Origin: Ectopseudomonas composti
GTDB taxonomy: Bacteria > Pseudomonadota > Gammaproteobacteria > Pseudomonadales > Pseudomonadaceae
Length of the DNA: 64,000 bases
NCBI RefSeq assembly: GCF_001567565.1
Contig: NZ_LSSW01000025.1
Span: 62,001-126,000, forward strand
Direction: 5' to 3'
A program made the position numbers and the translations under genes. The notes beneath the pieces were generated by a model. It was given only the letters and a program-made list of their open reading frames with translations, had not been told where the DNA came from and searched no databases. Numbering within the stretch: position 1 is the first letter of the stretch; every line of letters begins with the position of its first letter. Below, piece by piece: positions 18,571 through 28,222 of this stretch.

Positions 18571-20508
18571 TCAGCTCCCGAAGCGGATGAACCCGCCTTC
18601 CTGCTCATCGACCTGTGCTGTTGGAACGCTGCGTACTACCGGCTTGGCCCGCGCTGTACTGGTGTCGCTGCGCTGATTGGTCAACTGGAAGAACTGCATC
18701 AGGTCCTGCAGGTTGACCGATTGCCCGGTCATTTCCTCGGAGGTGGCGGCCAGCTCTTCGGAGGCAGCAGCGTTCTGCTGGGTGATGTCGCTGAGCTGGG
18801 TCATGGCGGCGCTGATCTGGTTGACGCCGGTGTTCTGCTCGTCCGAGGCGGCGGCGATTTCCTGCACCAGGTCGGAGGTCTTGGAGATCGACGGCAGCAT
18901 GTGGTCGAGCAGGCTACCGGCGCGCTCGGCCAGCGACACGCTGCTCTTGGCCACTTCGCTGATTTCCTGGGCGGCCACCTGGCTGCGTTCTGCCAGCTTG
19001 CGCACTTCGGCGGCGACTACCGCAAAGCCCTTGCCGTGCTCGCCGGCTCGGGCCGCTTCGATGGCGGCGTTGAGGGCCAGCAGGTTGGTCTGGTAAGCGA
19101 TGTCGTCGACGATGCCGATCTTGTCGGCGATGGTCTTCATCGCGGCCACGGTGTCGCGCACCGCCTGGCCGCCTTCGCTGGCTTCGCAGGAAGCCTTGCC
19201 GGCCATGCTGTCGGTGATCTTGGCATTCTCGGCGTTCTGCGCGATGGAGGCGGACATCTGCTCCATCGCCGCGCTGGTTTCCTCGACCGAGGCGGCCTGG
19301 CTGGAGGCCGCATGGCTGAGGCTTTGCGCGGTGGCGGAAATTTCCTCGGCGGCGCTGCTGAGCATGCTGGTGGAGTGTTGTACCTGGCCAATCACATCCG
19401 CCAGTTTGTTCACCGTGGCATTGATCGACTGCTGCAGTTCGGCCAGATGCCCCTTGTAGTGGCCGTTCATGGTGCAGGTCAGGTCACCCTGGGACAGCCC
19501 AGCGATCACGTTCATGGCTTCACGCAACGGGGATACGATGGCTTCCAGGGTGTCGTTGATGCCCTCGACGATGCGACGGAAGTCCCCCTCATGGCGGCTG
19601 GCGTCGGCGCGGGTGTCGAGGCGCCCGTCGAGCGCGGCCTGGCTGAGCATCTGGGTATCTTCGATCAGAGCCAGGACGTTGCGGCGCAGGGTTTCGATGT
19701 TGTCGTTGATGAAGGCCTTCTTGCCGGGGAACTGCTCCAGCGGCGCCTTCAGGTCGCCTTCGCTGAAGGCCTTGATGCAGGCCATGGCCTTCTTCTTCAC
19801 GCTGATATGGCCGGCGACCATGGCGTTGATGCCGTGGGCGATTTCGGCATAGCTGCCGGAGAAGCGTGTGGCATCGATGGCCACGTCGATATCGCCCTTG
19901 TCATGCTCGTCGGCCATGTGGCGCATCTCGTCCATCAGCCCGGTGATATTGCGGCGCAGGGTTTCGATGTTGTCGTTGATGAAGGCCTTTTTGCCTGGCA
20001 GTTGTTCCAGTGGCGCGTTGAGGTCGCCTTCGGCGATCGAGCGCACGCAGGCCATGGCCTTTTTCTTCACTTCGATATGGCTGGCCACCAGGGCGTTGAT
20101 GCCCTGTGCGACTTCGCCATAGAGACCGGGGAGGCGGGTGTCCAGCGCCACGTCGATGTCGCCACGGGCGTGTTCATCGCTGACATGGTGCAGGTTCTGG
20201 GTAAGCCCGCCGAGCTGGGCCGCAGCCTGTTGCAGGCGGTCCTGCAATGAGCCAGCGCTCGCCTGATTCTGCGGCCGCGGGCTGTTGTCGCCACGCGCCA
20301 GCCGCTCGGCCAGGTCGAGCAGGAGCAGAGGGTCCGCCCCCAGTTGCTGGTTCAGGCTGCGCTGCAGCAGCAGCCCCTGAATGGCGACGGCAATGGCTGC
20401 CAGGATGGCCACCGGCAGAACCGCGCTGGCAGCCAGGTTGGATGCCAGCACCAGCACGGCGACGATGGCGGTAGCGGTCAAGCTCATGATGCGCAGAGTG
20501 AGGTTCAT
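18571..20508 (-). CDS. Poly-HAMP chemoreceptor without periplasmic sensor domain (short copy)
   Basis: 645 aa. It has the same design as the 734-aa neighbour: membrane hairpin, HAMP stack (about 60-395), MA domain and tail GFIRFGS. The length difference (89 residues) equals one repeat module. The HAMP modules carry [16 protein letters not shown] and [12 protein letters not shown]. Its ATG overlaps the cheA stop (ATGA), so it is coupled to cheA. By inference it senses a cytoplasmic, membrane or partner-borne signal, or acts as an array scaffold. Confidence 0.92.
   Translation of the reverse strand: MNLTLRIMSLTATAIVAVLVLASNLAASAVLPVAILAAIAVAIQGLLLQRSLNQQLGADPLLLLDLAERLARGDNSPRPQNQASAGSLQDRLQQAAAQLGGLTQNLHHVSDEHARGDIDVALDTRLPGLYGEVAQGINALVASHIEVKKKAMACVRSIAEGDLNAPLEQLPGKKAFINDNIETLRRNITGLMDEMRHMADEHDKGDIDVAIDATRFSGSYAEIAHGINAMVAGHISVKKKAMACIKAFSEGDLKAPLEQFPGKKAFINDNIETLRRNVLALIEDTQMLSQAALDGRLDTRADASRHEGDFRRIVEGINDTLEAIVSPLREAMNVIAGLSQGDLTCTMNGHYKGHLAELQQSINATVNKLADVIGQVQHSTSMLSSAAEEISATAQSLSHAASSQAASVEETSAAMEQMSASIAQNAENAKITDSMAGKASCEASEGGQAVRDTVAAMKTIADKIGIVDDIAYQTNLLALNAAIEAARAGEHGKGFAVVAAEVRKLAERSQVAAQEISEVAKSSVSLAERAGSLLDHMLPSISKTSDLVQEIAAASDEQNTGVNQISAAMTQLSDITQQNAAASEELAATSEEMTGQSVNLQDLMQFFQLTNQRSDTSTARAKPVVRSVPTAQVDEQEGGFIRFGS
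19778..20047 (-). repeat. 270-bp di-HAMP module in the 645-aa receptor
   Basis: Matching blocks begin at 19778 and 20048, one 270-bp period apart, homologous to the modules at 17493-18032. Confidence 0.8.
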
Positions 20509-22658
20509 TGCACGGTACTCCTGAGTTGCTGGGCTGGGCTGGCGACGCGCGCATTGGCGTTTTGCGTGACCTGCGTCAGCAGGCCCGGGATATCGAGGAT
20601 CAGGGCGACCGCACCACTGCCAAGGATGGTGAAGCCGCTCAGCGCCGGGACCTGGCAGAACACCTTGCCCAGCGGCTTGATCACGGTCTGGAATTCGCCG
20701 AGCAACTGGTCGACCACCAGGCCGGCGCGAACCCCGGCGTAGCTGACCACCACCACGTTTTCGCGGCGGGGTGGCTGGCTCTGGTCATCGAACATCTGGC
20801 GCAGGCGAATGAACGGCAGCACGTCGCCGCGCAGGTCGAGGTGCTGCTGGCCGGCGATCTGCTCGCTGGGCAGCTCGATGCATTCCTCGACCATGTCCAG
20901 CGGCACCACGTAGCTGGCCTGGCCGACACCGATGAGGAAGCCATCGATGATCGCCAGGGTCAGCGGCAGGCGGATGCGCACGCAGGTGCCCTGGCCGAGC
21001 TTGCTGTCGAGTTCGACGGTGCCGCGCAGGGCGGTGATGTTGCGTTTGACCACGTCCATGCCGACGCCGCGGCCGGAGAGGTTGCTGATCTGCTCGGCGG
21101 TGGAGAAACCGGGTTCGAAGATCAGGTTGAGAATCTCCTTGTCGCTGAGCGGCTGGCCCTCGCTGACAAGGCCACGCTGGGTGGCTTTGGCCAGGATCTT
21201 CTGCGGGTTGAGGCCGCCGCCGTCGTCCGACACTTCGATGACGATGCCGCCGGCCTCGTGGTAGGCGTTGAGGCGGACCACGCCCTGCACCGACTTGCCG
21301 CTGGCGCGCCGCGCGTCGGCCGCTTCGATACCGTGGTCCATGGCGTTGCGCACCAGGTGAGTGAGCGGGTCGCCGATCTTCTCCACCACGGTCTTGTCCA
21401 GCTCGGTGTCGCCGCCGCTGATCTGCAGCACGATGTCCTTGCCCAGCTCCTTGGACACGTCGCGCACCACGCGCTGGAAGCGGTTGAAGGTGGCGCCGAT
21501 CTGCACCATGCGCAGGGTCAGGGCACTGTCACGCACCTCTTCGACCAGGCGCGAGAGGGTCTCGGCAGACTCGCTCATGTCGGTCAGGCCACTGCGCTGG
21601 GCCAGCATGCGGGTGTTGGCGCCGGCGATGATCAGCTCGCCGACCAGATTGATCAGTTGATCGAGTTTGCTGGCGTCGACACGGATCAGGTTGGCGTCGT
21701 TGCTGCCACGCGCTGCCTCCTTGCCGCTGCGCGCCTCGGGGGATGGGGCTGGAGTGGCGCTTTCAGCCTGGATGCTGGGGGTATCGACGCTGGCTTGGAG
21801 GCTGTCGGTGGCGCTGAGTGCTTCGATACTCAGCCCGGAGCAGCGTGCCAGGCGTTCGAGTTGCGCCGAGCCTTCGCTGGCGCGCTCCTGCAGCAGCGCC
21901 TGGAAGTCGTCCAGGCTGGCGCCGGGTGGCAGCAGACGGATGCTGCCCTCTTCGCGAACGAAGTCGAAGGCGCCTTCGATGGCGCTGGCTTCGGCGTCGC
22001 TGGCGAAGCTGAGTTCCAGGCCCAGGTAGCAGGTTTCCGCATCCAGCTCATCGAGTGTCGGCAGGTGGTCGAGTACCGTCTCGATATGCAGCACCTGACC
22101 GAGTGTGCTCAGGTAGCGGATGAAGGCCAGTGGATCCATGCCGTTGCGCAGGGTGTCCGGGCCAAAACGCAGTGACAGGTACCAGTGCTGACTGCCGCCG
22201 GCGGCACGGTGTTCCTGAGTGGCGCTGGCGCTCGGAGTGGTCGCTGTGCTGGCCGACTGATCCTGCAGGTAGCGGCTCAGGGCCGTGATCAGCTCCTGGC
22301 CGTTGGCGTTCACGCTGTCAGGCAGTTCCGCCAGGTCTCCACCGTCGGCCAGGTGACGAATCAGCCCGGCCAGGTGGTCGCCGGCGTTGAGCATCAGGGC
22401 GATCAGGTCGGCGTCCAGGCGCAGCTCACCGCCACGTACGCGGTCGAGCACGCTTTCTGCCACATGGGTGAAGGCGACGATGCCATCGAAGCCGAACAGC
22501 CCGGCCGAGCCCTTGATGGTGTGGGCGGCGCGAAAGATGGCGTTGATCAGTTCGGGATCATCCGGGCTGTGTTCGACCTGCAGCAGCGCGTCTTCCATCT
22601 GCAGCAGCAGCTCCTGACTTTCGGCGATGAAGGTGCCGATGATGCTGTCGAGGTTCAT
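20505..22658 (-). CDS. cheA: Chemotaxis histidine kinase CheA, cluster 1
   Basis: 717 aa. The Hpt domain has phospho-accepting His46 in [17 protein letters not shown]2-like domain (about 150-245, [17 protein letters not shown]) follows, then a variable linker, a dimerisation helix (about 323-385, [15 protein letters not shown]), the ATPase domain (N box [27 protein letters not shown]) and a C-terminal CheW-like domain. There is a single Hpt and no fused receiver. It lies between the STAS gene and the poly-HAMP receptor. It takes receptor input through CheW and phosphorylates CheY and CheB. Confidence 0.96.
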   Translation of the reverse strand: MNLDSIIGTFIAESQELLLQMEDALLQVEHSPDDPELINAIFRAAHTIKGSAGLFGFDGIVAFTHVAESVLDRVRGGELRLDADLIALMLNAGDHLAGLIRHLADGGDLAELPDSVNANGQELITALSRYLQDQSASTATTPSASATQEHRAAGGSQHWYLSLRFGPDTLRNGMDPLAFIRYLSTLGQVLHIETVLDHLPTLDELDAETCYLGLELSFASDAEASAIEGAFDFVREEGSIRLLPPGASLDDFQALLQERASEGSAQLERLARCSGLSIEALSATDSLQASVDTPSIQAESATPAPSPEARSGKEAARGSNDANLIRVDASKLDQLINLVGELIIAGANTRMLAQRSGLTDMSESAETLSRLVEEVRDSALTLRMVQIGATFNRFQRVVRDVSKELGKDIVLQISGGDTELDKTVVEKIGDPLTHLVRNAMDHGIEAADARRASGKSVQGVVRLNAYHEAGGIVIEVSDDGGGLNPQKILAKATQRGLVSEGQPLSDKEILNLIFEPGFSTAEQISNLSGRGVGMDVVKRNITALRGTVELDSKLGQGTCVRIRLPLTLAIIDGFLIGVGQASYVVPLDMVEECIELPSEQIAGQQHLDLRGDVLPFIRLRQMFDDQSQPPRRENVVVVSYAGVRAGLVVDQLLGEFQTVIKPLGKVFCQVPALSGFTILGSGAVALILDIPGLLTQVTQNANARVASPAQQLRSTVQ

Positions 22659-22963
22659 CAGTTGGCCTCCGGGGCGATCAGTGCGTCGCCCAGCCCACTC
22701 AGGGCGAGCAGCTCGCGAACCACTGCATTGGCGCCCAGCAAGCGCAGGTCGATATCCTGGCGGCGTGCCTGTTCGCGGGTAGCCAGCAGCAGTTGCAGGC
22801 CGGCGCAGTCGAATTCCTCGATGCCGCTCAGGTCGATCTCGAGGGCGATGGCGCCCTGCAGAGCTGCGCTCAGGCGCGGCTTGGTGTCGGCTGCGGTGTA
22901 GATGCTCAGGGCGCCGTCGAGCTGCAGTTGGCGGGTCTCATCGACTGTGGTGGTCGCGTGCAT
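22658..22963 (-). CDS. STAS-domain protein, cluster 1
   Basis: 101 aa, a single STAS fold (LDGALSIYTAADTKPRL, IEEFDCAGLQLLLATREQA). In phosphorylated anti-anti-sigma proteins the loop reads D-[ST]-[STA]-G; here it is D-C-A-G, so the usual phospho-serine is absent. It sits between cheY and cheA with a 1-bp overlap with cheA, and the same arrangement recurs in cluster 2 (34495-34815). It is probably a protein-protein adaptor in the array or pathway; the partner is unknown. Confidence 0.88.
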   Translation of the reverse strand: MHATTTVDETRQLQLDGALSIYTAADTKPRLSAALQGAIALEIDLSGIEEFDCAGLQLLLATREQARRQDIDLRLLGANAVVRELLALSGLGDALIAPEAN

Positions 22964-22978
22964 GGCACACCTCGCGGA

Positions 22979-23347
22979 TCAGGGCAGGATCAGTTTGGAG
23001 ACGGCGGTGAGCATCTGCGCCGGCTGGAAGGGTTTGACCACCCAGGCTTTGGCACCGGCTGCCTGGCCTTCGCTCTTCTTGGCGTCGCCGGCTTCGGTGG
23101 TGAGCATGATCACGGGGGTGAATTTGTAGTTGGGCAGCGTCTTGACGTTCTTCAGGAAGGTGATGCCATCCATGTTCGGCATGTTCACGTCGCTGATGAT
23201 CAGGTGCACCTTGCGCCCGTCGAGCTTGGTCAGCGCGTCCTTGCCATCGACGCCTTCGATGACGTCGTAACCGGCACTTTTCAGGGTCATGCCGACGACC
23301 TGGCGAATGGAGGCGGAGTCGTCGACGATGAGAATGGTCTTGGCCAT
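22979..23347 (-). CDS. cheY: Response regulator CheY, cluster 1
   Basis: 122 aa, a stand-alone receiver. D9/D10 bind Mg, D53 (LIISDVNMP) is the phospho-acceptor, T83/T84 and K105 (VVKPF) complete the site, and Trp102 takes the place of the switch aromatic. It lies between the short ITFF receptor and the STAS gene. It is the likely diffusible output of the cluster 1 kinase; its target, flagellar or not, is not shown by the sequence. Confidence 0.95.
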   Translation of the reverse strand: MAKTILIVDDSASIRQVVGMTLKSAGYDVIEGVDGKDALTKLDGRKVHLIISDVNMPNMDGITFLKNVKTLPNYKFTPVIMLTTEAGDAKKSEGQAAGAKAWVVKPFQPAQMLTAVSKLILP

Positions 23348-23358
23348 GGGGCAGGTCC

Positions 23359-24513
23359 TCAGAAAAAGGTGATATCGGAAGCGCTTTCGGCTGCTGCACT
23401 GCGGCGGCCGTGATGAATGGAGTGCTGCTCGGGCATGGTGTAGGTGCGCGACAGCTCGTCGAGCCAGGTGCGCGCGTCGATCCGTTCGCAGGGCTCGCTC
23501 AGGTGCATGCCCAGGCGCTGAATGTCGTCGCGCATGTGGCCCAGCATCTGGCTGACGCGGTCCTGGAATTGCAGCGCCACCAGCACCTCGGAGATTTCCT
23601 CGCCAACGGCCCTGTTCTCCTGATGCAGCACCGCACCCTGTTCGACCAGGCGAGTGGCGCTGCCACGCAGGTCGTCGATGAGCTGGCGGATCACTTCGCT
23701 GGCGCTTTTCAGGGTGTTGGCGTCGCGGTCGGTGTGTTCGTTGGAGACCTGCAGGGTGCGCTCGATGGCCGAGCTGACGGTTTCGATGGTTTCGTCGATG
23801 CGTTTTCCGGTGGCTTCGGACAGGGTGGAGAGCTTGCGCACTTCATCGGCGACGACGGCGAAGCCACGGCCGGCCTCACCGGCCCGTGCGGCCTCGATGG
23901 CGGCATTGAGGGCCAGTAGGTTGGTCTGCTTGGCGACGTCGCCGACCTCCTTGGCCATGGTGCGCAGTTGGGTGGTGTAACCACTGAGGCTGATCACTTC
24001 GGCCAGCAGGGTCTCTTTGCTGCTCAGTGCCTGACGCAACTGGCCGACGATGGCTTCCAGGTCATGCTCGCTGCTGGCCAGGAGGCTGAGCAGCGATTGC
24101 TCGTCGCCCTGGTTGTCGCTACTGACCACTGCGCTGATGCGCTGGGCCAGCTGGGTGAAGCGTGCGCTGAGCGATTCGATGGCCGTTTCGGTGTGCTGGC
24201 GAGCCGCTTCGATCTGCTGCGACCAGACAGGAGACAGGCCACGGCACAGGTCGGGCAGGCCATCTACGTGGCGTTGGGCCTCCGCTGCCTGACCAGCGCT
24301 GACGCCGCTCTGGTAGGCCAGCGCGGCCGCTTCGGCCTGCTTGCTGGTCAGACTGCGTACGCTGGTGTGCACCAGTACACCGGGCAGCAGCGCAGCGATC
24401 AGCCAGTAGGCGCTGGGTAGTACCAGCACCAGCCAGGCGAGCAGCAAGCCGCCAAGGCTGGCCAGGGCTGCGGGGAGCCAGGAAATCCGGGGGGTGGTGA
24501 GCTGTGCGGTCAC
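23359..24513 (-). CDS. Short membrane receptor-like protein with CheZ-type motif, cluster 1
   Basis: 384 aa. Two adjacent N-terminal TM helices (about 11-27 and 33-50) have almost no periplasmic loop. There is no clear HAMP. An MA-like coiled coil follows with tip [25 protein letters not shown]. After the MA part comes [14 protein letters not shown], which resembles the CheZ active-site helix (FQDLTGQ), with D318 and Q322 in the D-x-x-x-Q spacing. The C-terminus is [11 protein letters not shown] ... DITFF. It lies 11 bp before cheY. It may couple to CheA and also dephosphorylate CheY. The cluster 2 copy (35203-36348) keeps all these features. Confidence 0.85.
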   Translation of the reverse strand: MTAQLTTPRISWLPAALASLGGLLLAWLVLVLPSAYWLIAALLPGVLVHTSVRSLTSKQAEAAALAYQSGVSAGQAAEAQRHVDGLPDLCRGLSPVWSQQIEAARQHTETAIESLSARFTQLAQRISAVVSSDNQGDEQSLLSLLASSEHDLEAIVGQLRQALSSKETLLAEVISLSGYTTQLRTMAKEVGDVAKQTNLLALNAAIEAARAGEAGRGFAVVADEVRKLSTLSEATGKRIDETIETVSSAIERTLQVSNEHTDRDANTLKSASEVIRQLIDDLRGSATRLVEQGAVLHQENRAVGEEISEVLVALQFQDRVSQMLGHMRDDIQRLGMHLSEPCERIDARTWLDELSRTYTMPEQHSIHHGRRSAAAESASDITFF

Positions 24514-24638
24514 GTTGACACTCCATCGGGCAGCGACGTCGGGTATTGGCTACCCGGTCTTGGCTGTCAGGATGGTGTGTCGGCAGCCTTTGCAGCATCG
24601 GTGCATCCCGATGATGGCGTAGGGCTACTCCTTTTTTT

Positions 24639-24656
24639 TGTAGGGCTTTTCCTACC
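24639..24656. promoter_or_regulatory. Dyad TGTAGG-N6-CCTACC over the regulator stop codon
   Basis: The half sites GTAGG (24640-24644) and CCTAC (24651-24655), six bases apart, form a perfect inverted repeat that contains the TAG stop of the LuxR-type regulator. The layout is like the GacA box (TGTAAG-N6-CTTACA) bound by a relative of that regulator. A weaker copy, GTAGG-N6-CCTTT, lies at 24619-24634, exactly 21 bp away. The site lies 126 bp upstream of the ITFF receptor gene and is a candidate activator site for the che operon. Confidence 0.5.
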
Positions 24657-25281
24657 TCGACAGACGCTCCGTCATGGCGAAGCGGATGATGTCGGCGTTG
24701 CAGCTGAACCCCATCTTCTCCATCAAGCGGGTCTTGTGAGTGCTGACGGTCTTGTTGCTGATGGACAGACGTTCGGCGACCTGATTGACGCCCAGGCCGT
24801 CGGCGAGCAGGCGCAGTATCTGAAATTCCCGATCCGACAGGCTGTCCAGGCCACTGTCACGGGGTTCGGCATTGGCGAAGGCCAATTGCTCGGCGATGCG
24901 TGGATCCAGGTAACGTCCGCCGCCGGCCACCTTGTTGATGGCGGCGAGCAGGGTTTCGGCGTTGTGGTCCTTGGTCAGGTAGCCGCTGGCACCGGCCCGC
25001 AGGGCGCGCTGGGCGATCTGCGGTTCGTTGTGCATGCTCAGCACCAGAATGGGTAGCTTGGGGTAATGGCCGTGGATCCGGGCGATCAGGTCCTCACCGC
25101 TGATGCCGGGCATGCTCATGTCCAGCAGAACCAGGTCGAGCTCCACGTTGCGCAGGTTCTCCAGCACCTGGCCGCCATTTTCGGCCTCTGCAACCACTTG
25201 CAGGCGGTTGTCGAACTCGATCAGTTGCTTGAGACCGTTGCGCATGAGGGTGTGATCGTCGGCGATCATGATCCGCGTCAT
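24652..25281 (-). CDS. LuxR/NarL-type response regulator, cluster 1
   Basis: 209 aa. The receiver domain has D54 (LVLLDMSMPG) and a C-terminal LuxR-type HTH (LSDREFQILRLLADGLGVNQ, ISNKTVSTHKTRLMEKMGF). It overlaps the kinase gene upstream (TGATG) and forms a two-component pair with it. Its position at the head of the chemosensory genes suggests that it controls them. The paralogue in cluster 2 is at 36537-37175. Confidence 0.93.
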   Translation of the reverse strand: MTRIMIADDHTLMRNGLKQLIEFDNRLQVVAEAENGGQVLENLRNVELDLVLLDMSMPGISGEDLIARIHGHYPKLPILVLSMHNEPQIAQRALRAGASGYLTKDHNAETLLAAINKVAGGGRYLDPRIAEQLAFANAEPRDSGLDSLSDREFQILRLLADGLGVNQVAERLSISNKTVSTHKTRLMEKMGFSCNADIIRFAMTERLSR

Positions 25282-27083
25282 CAGGTTTCCTCGGCCAATT
25301 TGATGGGCAAGGTCGCCTGCACGGTGGTGCCCTGGCCGGGGTGGCTGAAGATCACCACCTCGCCACCCAGGCTGATGCCGCGCTCGCGCATGCCGGCCAG
25401 CCCCAACGAGCGTTTGTTGACGGAACCCGGGTCGAAGCCGCGACCGTTGTCGGCGATGTCCAGGCGGTAGGCGCCGTCGATGCGCTCCAGGCTCACCATG
25501 GTGCGCGTGGCGCCTGAGTGGCGGGCGACGTTGTTGAGCGCCTCCTGGACGATGCGAAAGGCGGTAGTGGCTTGGTCATCGGTCAAGGCGGGTTCTTCGC
25601 TGTGGGTGGTGAGTTCGCAGGCGATCCGGGTGTGCTGGCGAAACTCGTTGATCAGCCATTCCAGTGCCGGGTAGAGCCCCATGTTGAGCACGGCCGGGCG
25701 CAGGCTCGTGGCAATGGAACGCACCACCTGGATGGTGCGATCACACAGCTGCATCAGGCCGTCCACGGCATCGCTCAACCCTGGCGCCTGGGCGCCGAAC
25801 TGCAGGTTTAGCATAGATATGCCCATGCGCAAGGCCGTCAGATGCTGGCCCAGTTCGTCATGGATTTCCTGGGCGATCAGCTTGCGCTCTTCTTCTCGGG
25901 CGGATTCCCGGCGGCTGGTCAGCTCGCGCAACTGCTGGTTGCTGTCGGCCAGCCGGCGTTCGGCCTTGCGAATGTTGGTGATGTCCCGCGCCAGGGACAG
26001 CACGCTGGTGACCTCACCGTTGGCATCGCGCTCGGGTACCAGTTGCACCAGGTAGTGCAATTGCTTGTCGATGGGGCCATCGATGCCGTGGATCATTTCC
26101 TCTTCCAGCGAGGTGCCGCTTTGTGCCACCTCGCGCACCATGTCCGCCATGATGTCGACCTGCGAGTTGTCGCCAAAGGCATCGCGTGCGGGGCGGCCGC
26201 GGGCCTCCACCAGAGGCAGTCGGCACAGCGCCTCCAGCGCCGGGTTGGCATAGATCAGACGGAAGTCGGGCGTGAGGCGGCCGATGGCGTCGTGGGTGTT
26301 CTCGATCAACGCACGGAACTGGCGCTCGTTGTGTCGCAGGGTTTCGGTCAGGCGTTGCTGCTCGGTGAGGTCGTGCAACAGTGCCAGGCTGTAGCCGCGC
26401 CGGTCATAGTGGAAGCGTGTGAACTTCACCGAGAGGTGACGGCGGGTGCCATCGATGGGGTTGTTCAACTCCAGGTTCAGCGCTCGCTGGTCGCGTACCA
26501 GTTCCTGCAGCTGTTCGTCGCTGTGCAGGGCCAGTGGCGCCAGCACCTGGCCGATGCTCTGGCCCAGCAGGTACCTGTGGGCCTGGCCCAGCAGAACGGT
26601 GGCCGATTCGTTGAGGTAGCGAATATTCAGGCCATCATCGAGCAGCACGGCGCCGTCGGCGGTGAAGTCGAGCGCGAAGCTGAGCAGGTACACCAGCTCG
26701 GCGCGCTCCTGGGTCGAGCGTGGCGGGCTCAGGCGAATCAGGAAGTGATCGACCTCTGCGCCGCTCGCCGAAATTCCGGAAACGCTGGTGCTCAACCATT
26801 GATACGCCTCATCTGCGCCGCGTATGCGCAGCTCGCCGCAGGGAATATCGGCATGCTGGTGACGCGCGCGTTTCATTGCATAGGTCAGGGCGTCCCGATC
26901 CTGCGGGTGCAACCAGTGCGTCAGCGGCTCGAGCGTAGGCACCTGCAGCGGCGTGCCGAGCAGCTGCAGCAGTGCCTGGTTACCCTGCTGCAGACAGCCG
27001 TCGAGCTTGAGTACTCCCAGGCCTACAGGTGCCGAATGCCATGCCGCGCCGAGCAGGGCATCTACCGTACGTGTCTCTTCCAA
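25281..27083 (-). CDS. Cytoplasmic triple-PAS sensor histidine kinase (UhpB/NarX type), cluster 1
   Basis: 600 aa with no membrane segment. Three PAS-like domains (about 15-120, 130-245 and 253-375) precede a HisKA_3 dimerisation domain with His408 (AQEIHDELGQHLTALR) and a HATPase_c domain (ADNGRGFDPG, SLGLAGMRERG). The start codon is TTG at 27083, preceded by GGGGGAAGG; the next in-frame Met is too far inside the first PAS. The cognate regulator is the overlapping gene downstream. It lies 74 bp after cheB of cluster 2. Confidence 0.9.
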   Translation of the reverse strand: MEETRTVDALLGAAWHSAPVGLGVLKLDGCLQQGNQALLQLLGTPLQVPTLEPLTHWLHPQDRDALTYAMKRARHQHADIPCGELRIRGADEAYQWLSTSVSGISASGAEVDHFLIRLSPPRSTQERAELVYLLSFALDFTADGAVLLDDGLNIRYLNESATVLLGQAHRYLLGQSIGQVLAPLALHSDEQLQELVRDQRALNLELNNPIDGTRRHLSVKFTRFHYDRRGYSLALLHDLTEQQRLTETLRHNERQFRALIENTHDAIGRLTPDFRLIYANPALEALCRLPLVEARGRPARDAFGDNSQVDIMADMVREVAQSGTSLEEEMIHGIDGPIDKQLHYLVQLVPERDANGEVTSVLSLARDITNIRKAERRLADSNQQLRELTSRRESAREEERKLIAQEIHDELGQHLTALRMGISMLNLQFGAQAPGLSDAVDGLMQLCDRTIQVVRSIATSLRPAVLNMGLYPALEWLINEFRQHTRIACELTTHSEEPALTDDQATTAFRIVQEALNNVARHSGATRTMVSLERIDGAYRLDIADNGRGFDPGSVNKRSLGLAGMRERGISLGGEVVIFSHPGQGTTVQATLPIKLAEET

Positions 27084-27157
27084 AGCCTTCCCCCGATGGC
27101 CTGACCCTTTGAGTATGGGTCAGTTTTCAGGTTACGCCGTATGCATCGGGTTCAGGC

Positions 27158-28222
27158 TCAGGGACGTTCGGCCCGCAGGATCTGCGCGGGAATTTGTTCC
27201 AGTGGGATTTCCCGACCGATCGCGCCAAGTTTCTTGGCTTCCTTGGGCATGCCGTAGACCACGCAGCTGGCTTCATCCTGGCCGAAGGTCTGAGCCCCGG
27301 CTTCGAACATTTCGCGCAGGCCACGCGCGCCATCGTCACCCATGCCGGTCATGATGATGCCGGTGGCGTTGGCGCCCGCTGCGCGTGCGGTGGAGCGAAA
27401 CAGCACGTCCACCGAGGGTTTGTGCCGACTCACGGGCGGGCCGTCGACCACTTCCACCAGGTACTGCGCGCCGCTGCGTTTGAGCAGCATGTGACGGCCA
27501 CCGGGGGCGATCAGGGCGCGCCCGGGGATGACCCGGTCGCCATGGCGCGCTTCCAGTACCTCGATCTGGCACAGGCCATTGAGGCGTTCGGCGAAGGCCG
27601 CCGTGAAGCGCTCCGGCATGTGCTGGACGATGATGATGCCAGGGCAGACCCGTGGCAGCGCGGTGAGTATGTACTCCAGCGCCTGGGTGCCGCCGGTGGA
27701 CGTGCCGATGGCCACCACGCGTTCGGTGGTGCGGGCCATGGCCGCTTGCCCGGCCGGGAGCACCGCGTCGGCGCCCAGCTTGGGCTGCACCGGGCCCTTG
27801 CTCTTGGCCAGTTGGCGCATGTTGGCGCGCGCTGCGGCTTTCACCGCGCCGAGCAGGTCATCGCTGGCATTGACCAGGAATTTGCTCAGGTTGAGCTGCG
27901 GCTTGGTGACGATGCTCACGGCGCCAGCGGCGAGGGCCTGCATGGTGGTGCTGGCGCCTTTTTCGGTGAGGGTCGAGCAGATCACCACCGGCGTCGGGCG
28001 CTCGGCCATGAGCTTCTTGAGGAAGGTGATGCCGTCCATGCGCGGCATCTCCACATCGAGGACGATCACGTCCGGCCATTCGCGCTCCATCTTGCTCAGG
28101 GCGAACAGCGGGTCGGCGGCGGTGCCCAGAATCTCGATCGCCGGGTCGGCTGCCAGCACCGAGGCCAGCACCTGACGGACGACGGCGGAGTCGTCGACGA
28201 TCATGACTTTGATGGGTTTCAT
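27158..28222 (-). CDS. cheB: Protein-glutamate methylesterase CheB, cluster 2
   Basis: 354 aa from the ATG at 28222, which overlaps the cheD stop (ATGA); a longer reading to 28246 has no support. The receiver has [13 protein letters not shown] with the phospho-Asp. The esterase triad is Ser in GTSTGGTQ, His in VQHMPERF and Asp in [10 protein letters not shown]. It is close to cluster 1 CheB over its whole length, with most differences in the linker (about residues 110-160). It is the last gene of cluster 2. Confidence 0.96.
   Translation of the reverse strand: MKPIKVMIVDDSAVVRQVLASVLAADPAIEILGTAADPLFALSKMEREWPDVIVLDVEMPRMDGITFLKKLMAERPTPVVICSTLTEKGASTTMQALAAGAVSIVTKPQLNLSKFLVNASDDLLGAVKAAARANMRQLAKSKGPVQPKLGADAVLPAGQAAMARTTERVVAIGTSTGGTQALEYILTALPRVCPGIIIVQHMPERFTAAFAERLNGLCQIEVLEARHGDRVIPGRALIAPGGRHMLLKRSGAQYLVEVVDGPPVSRHKPSVDVLFRSTARAAGANATGIIMTGMGDDGARGLREMFEAGAQTFGQDEASCVVYGMPKEAKKLGAIGREIPLEQIPAQILRAERP

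Noticed and set aside
17493..20047. Tandem repeats as a CRISPR array or VNTR
   Set aside because: The units are 270 bp, in frame and protein coding (HAMP modules), with no spacers.
18490..20250. Long plus-strand frame opposite the poly-HAMP receptors
   Set aside because: Shadow of repetitive receptor coding sequence; no domain, no RBS.
23359..24513. ITFF tail as a classical CheR pentapeptide
   Set aside because: The pattern needs an aromatic at the second position (x-aromatic-x-x-aromatic); DITFF and EITFF have Ile there, so it is treated as a different signal.
24514..24651. GG-N10-GC match on the minus strand resembling a sigma-54 promoter upstream of the ITFF receptor gene
   Set aside because: The flanking bases do not fit TGGCAC-N5-TTGC; a better alignment needs a deleted base. 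A chance match in GC-rich DNA.
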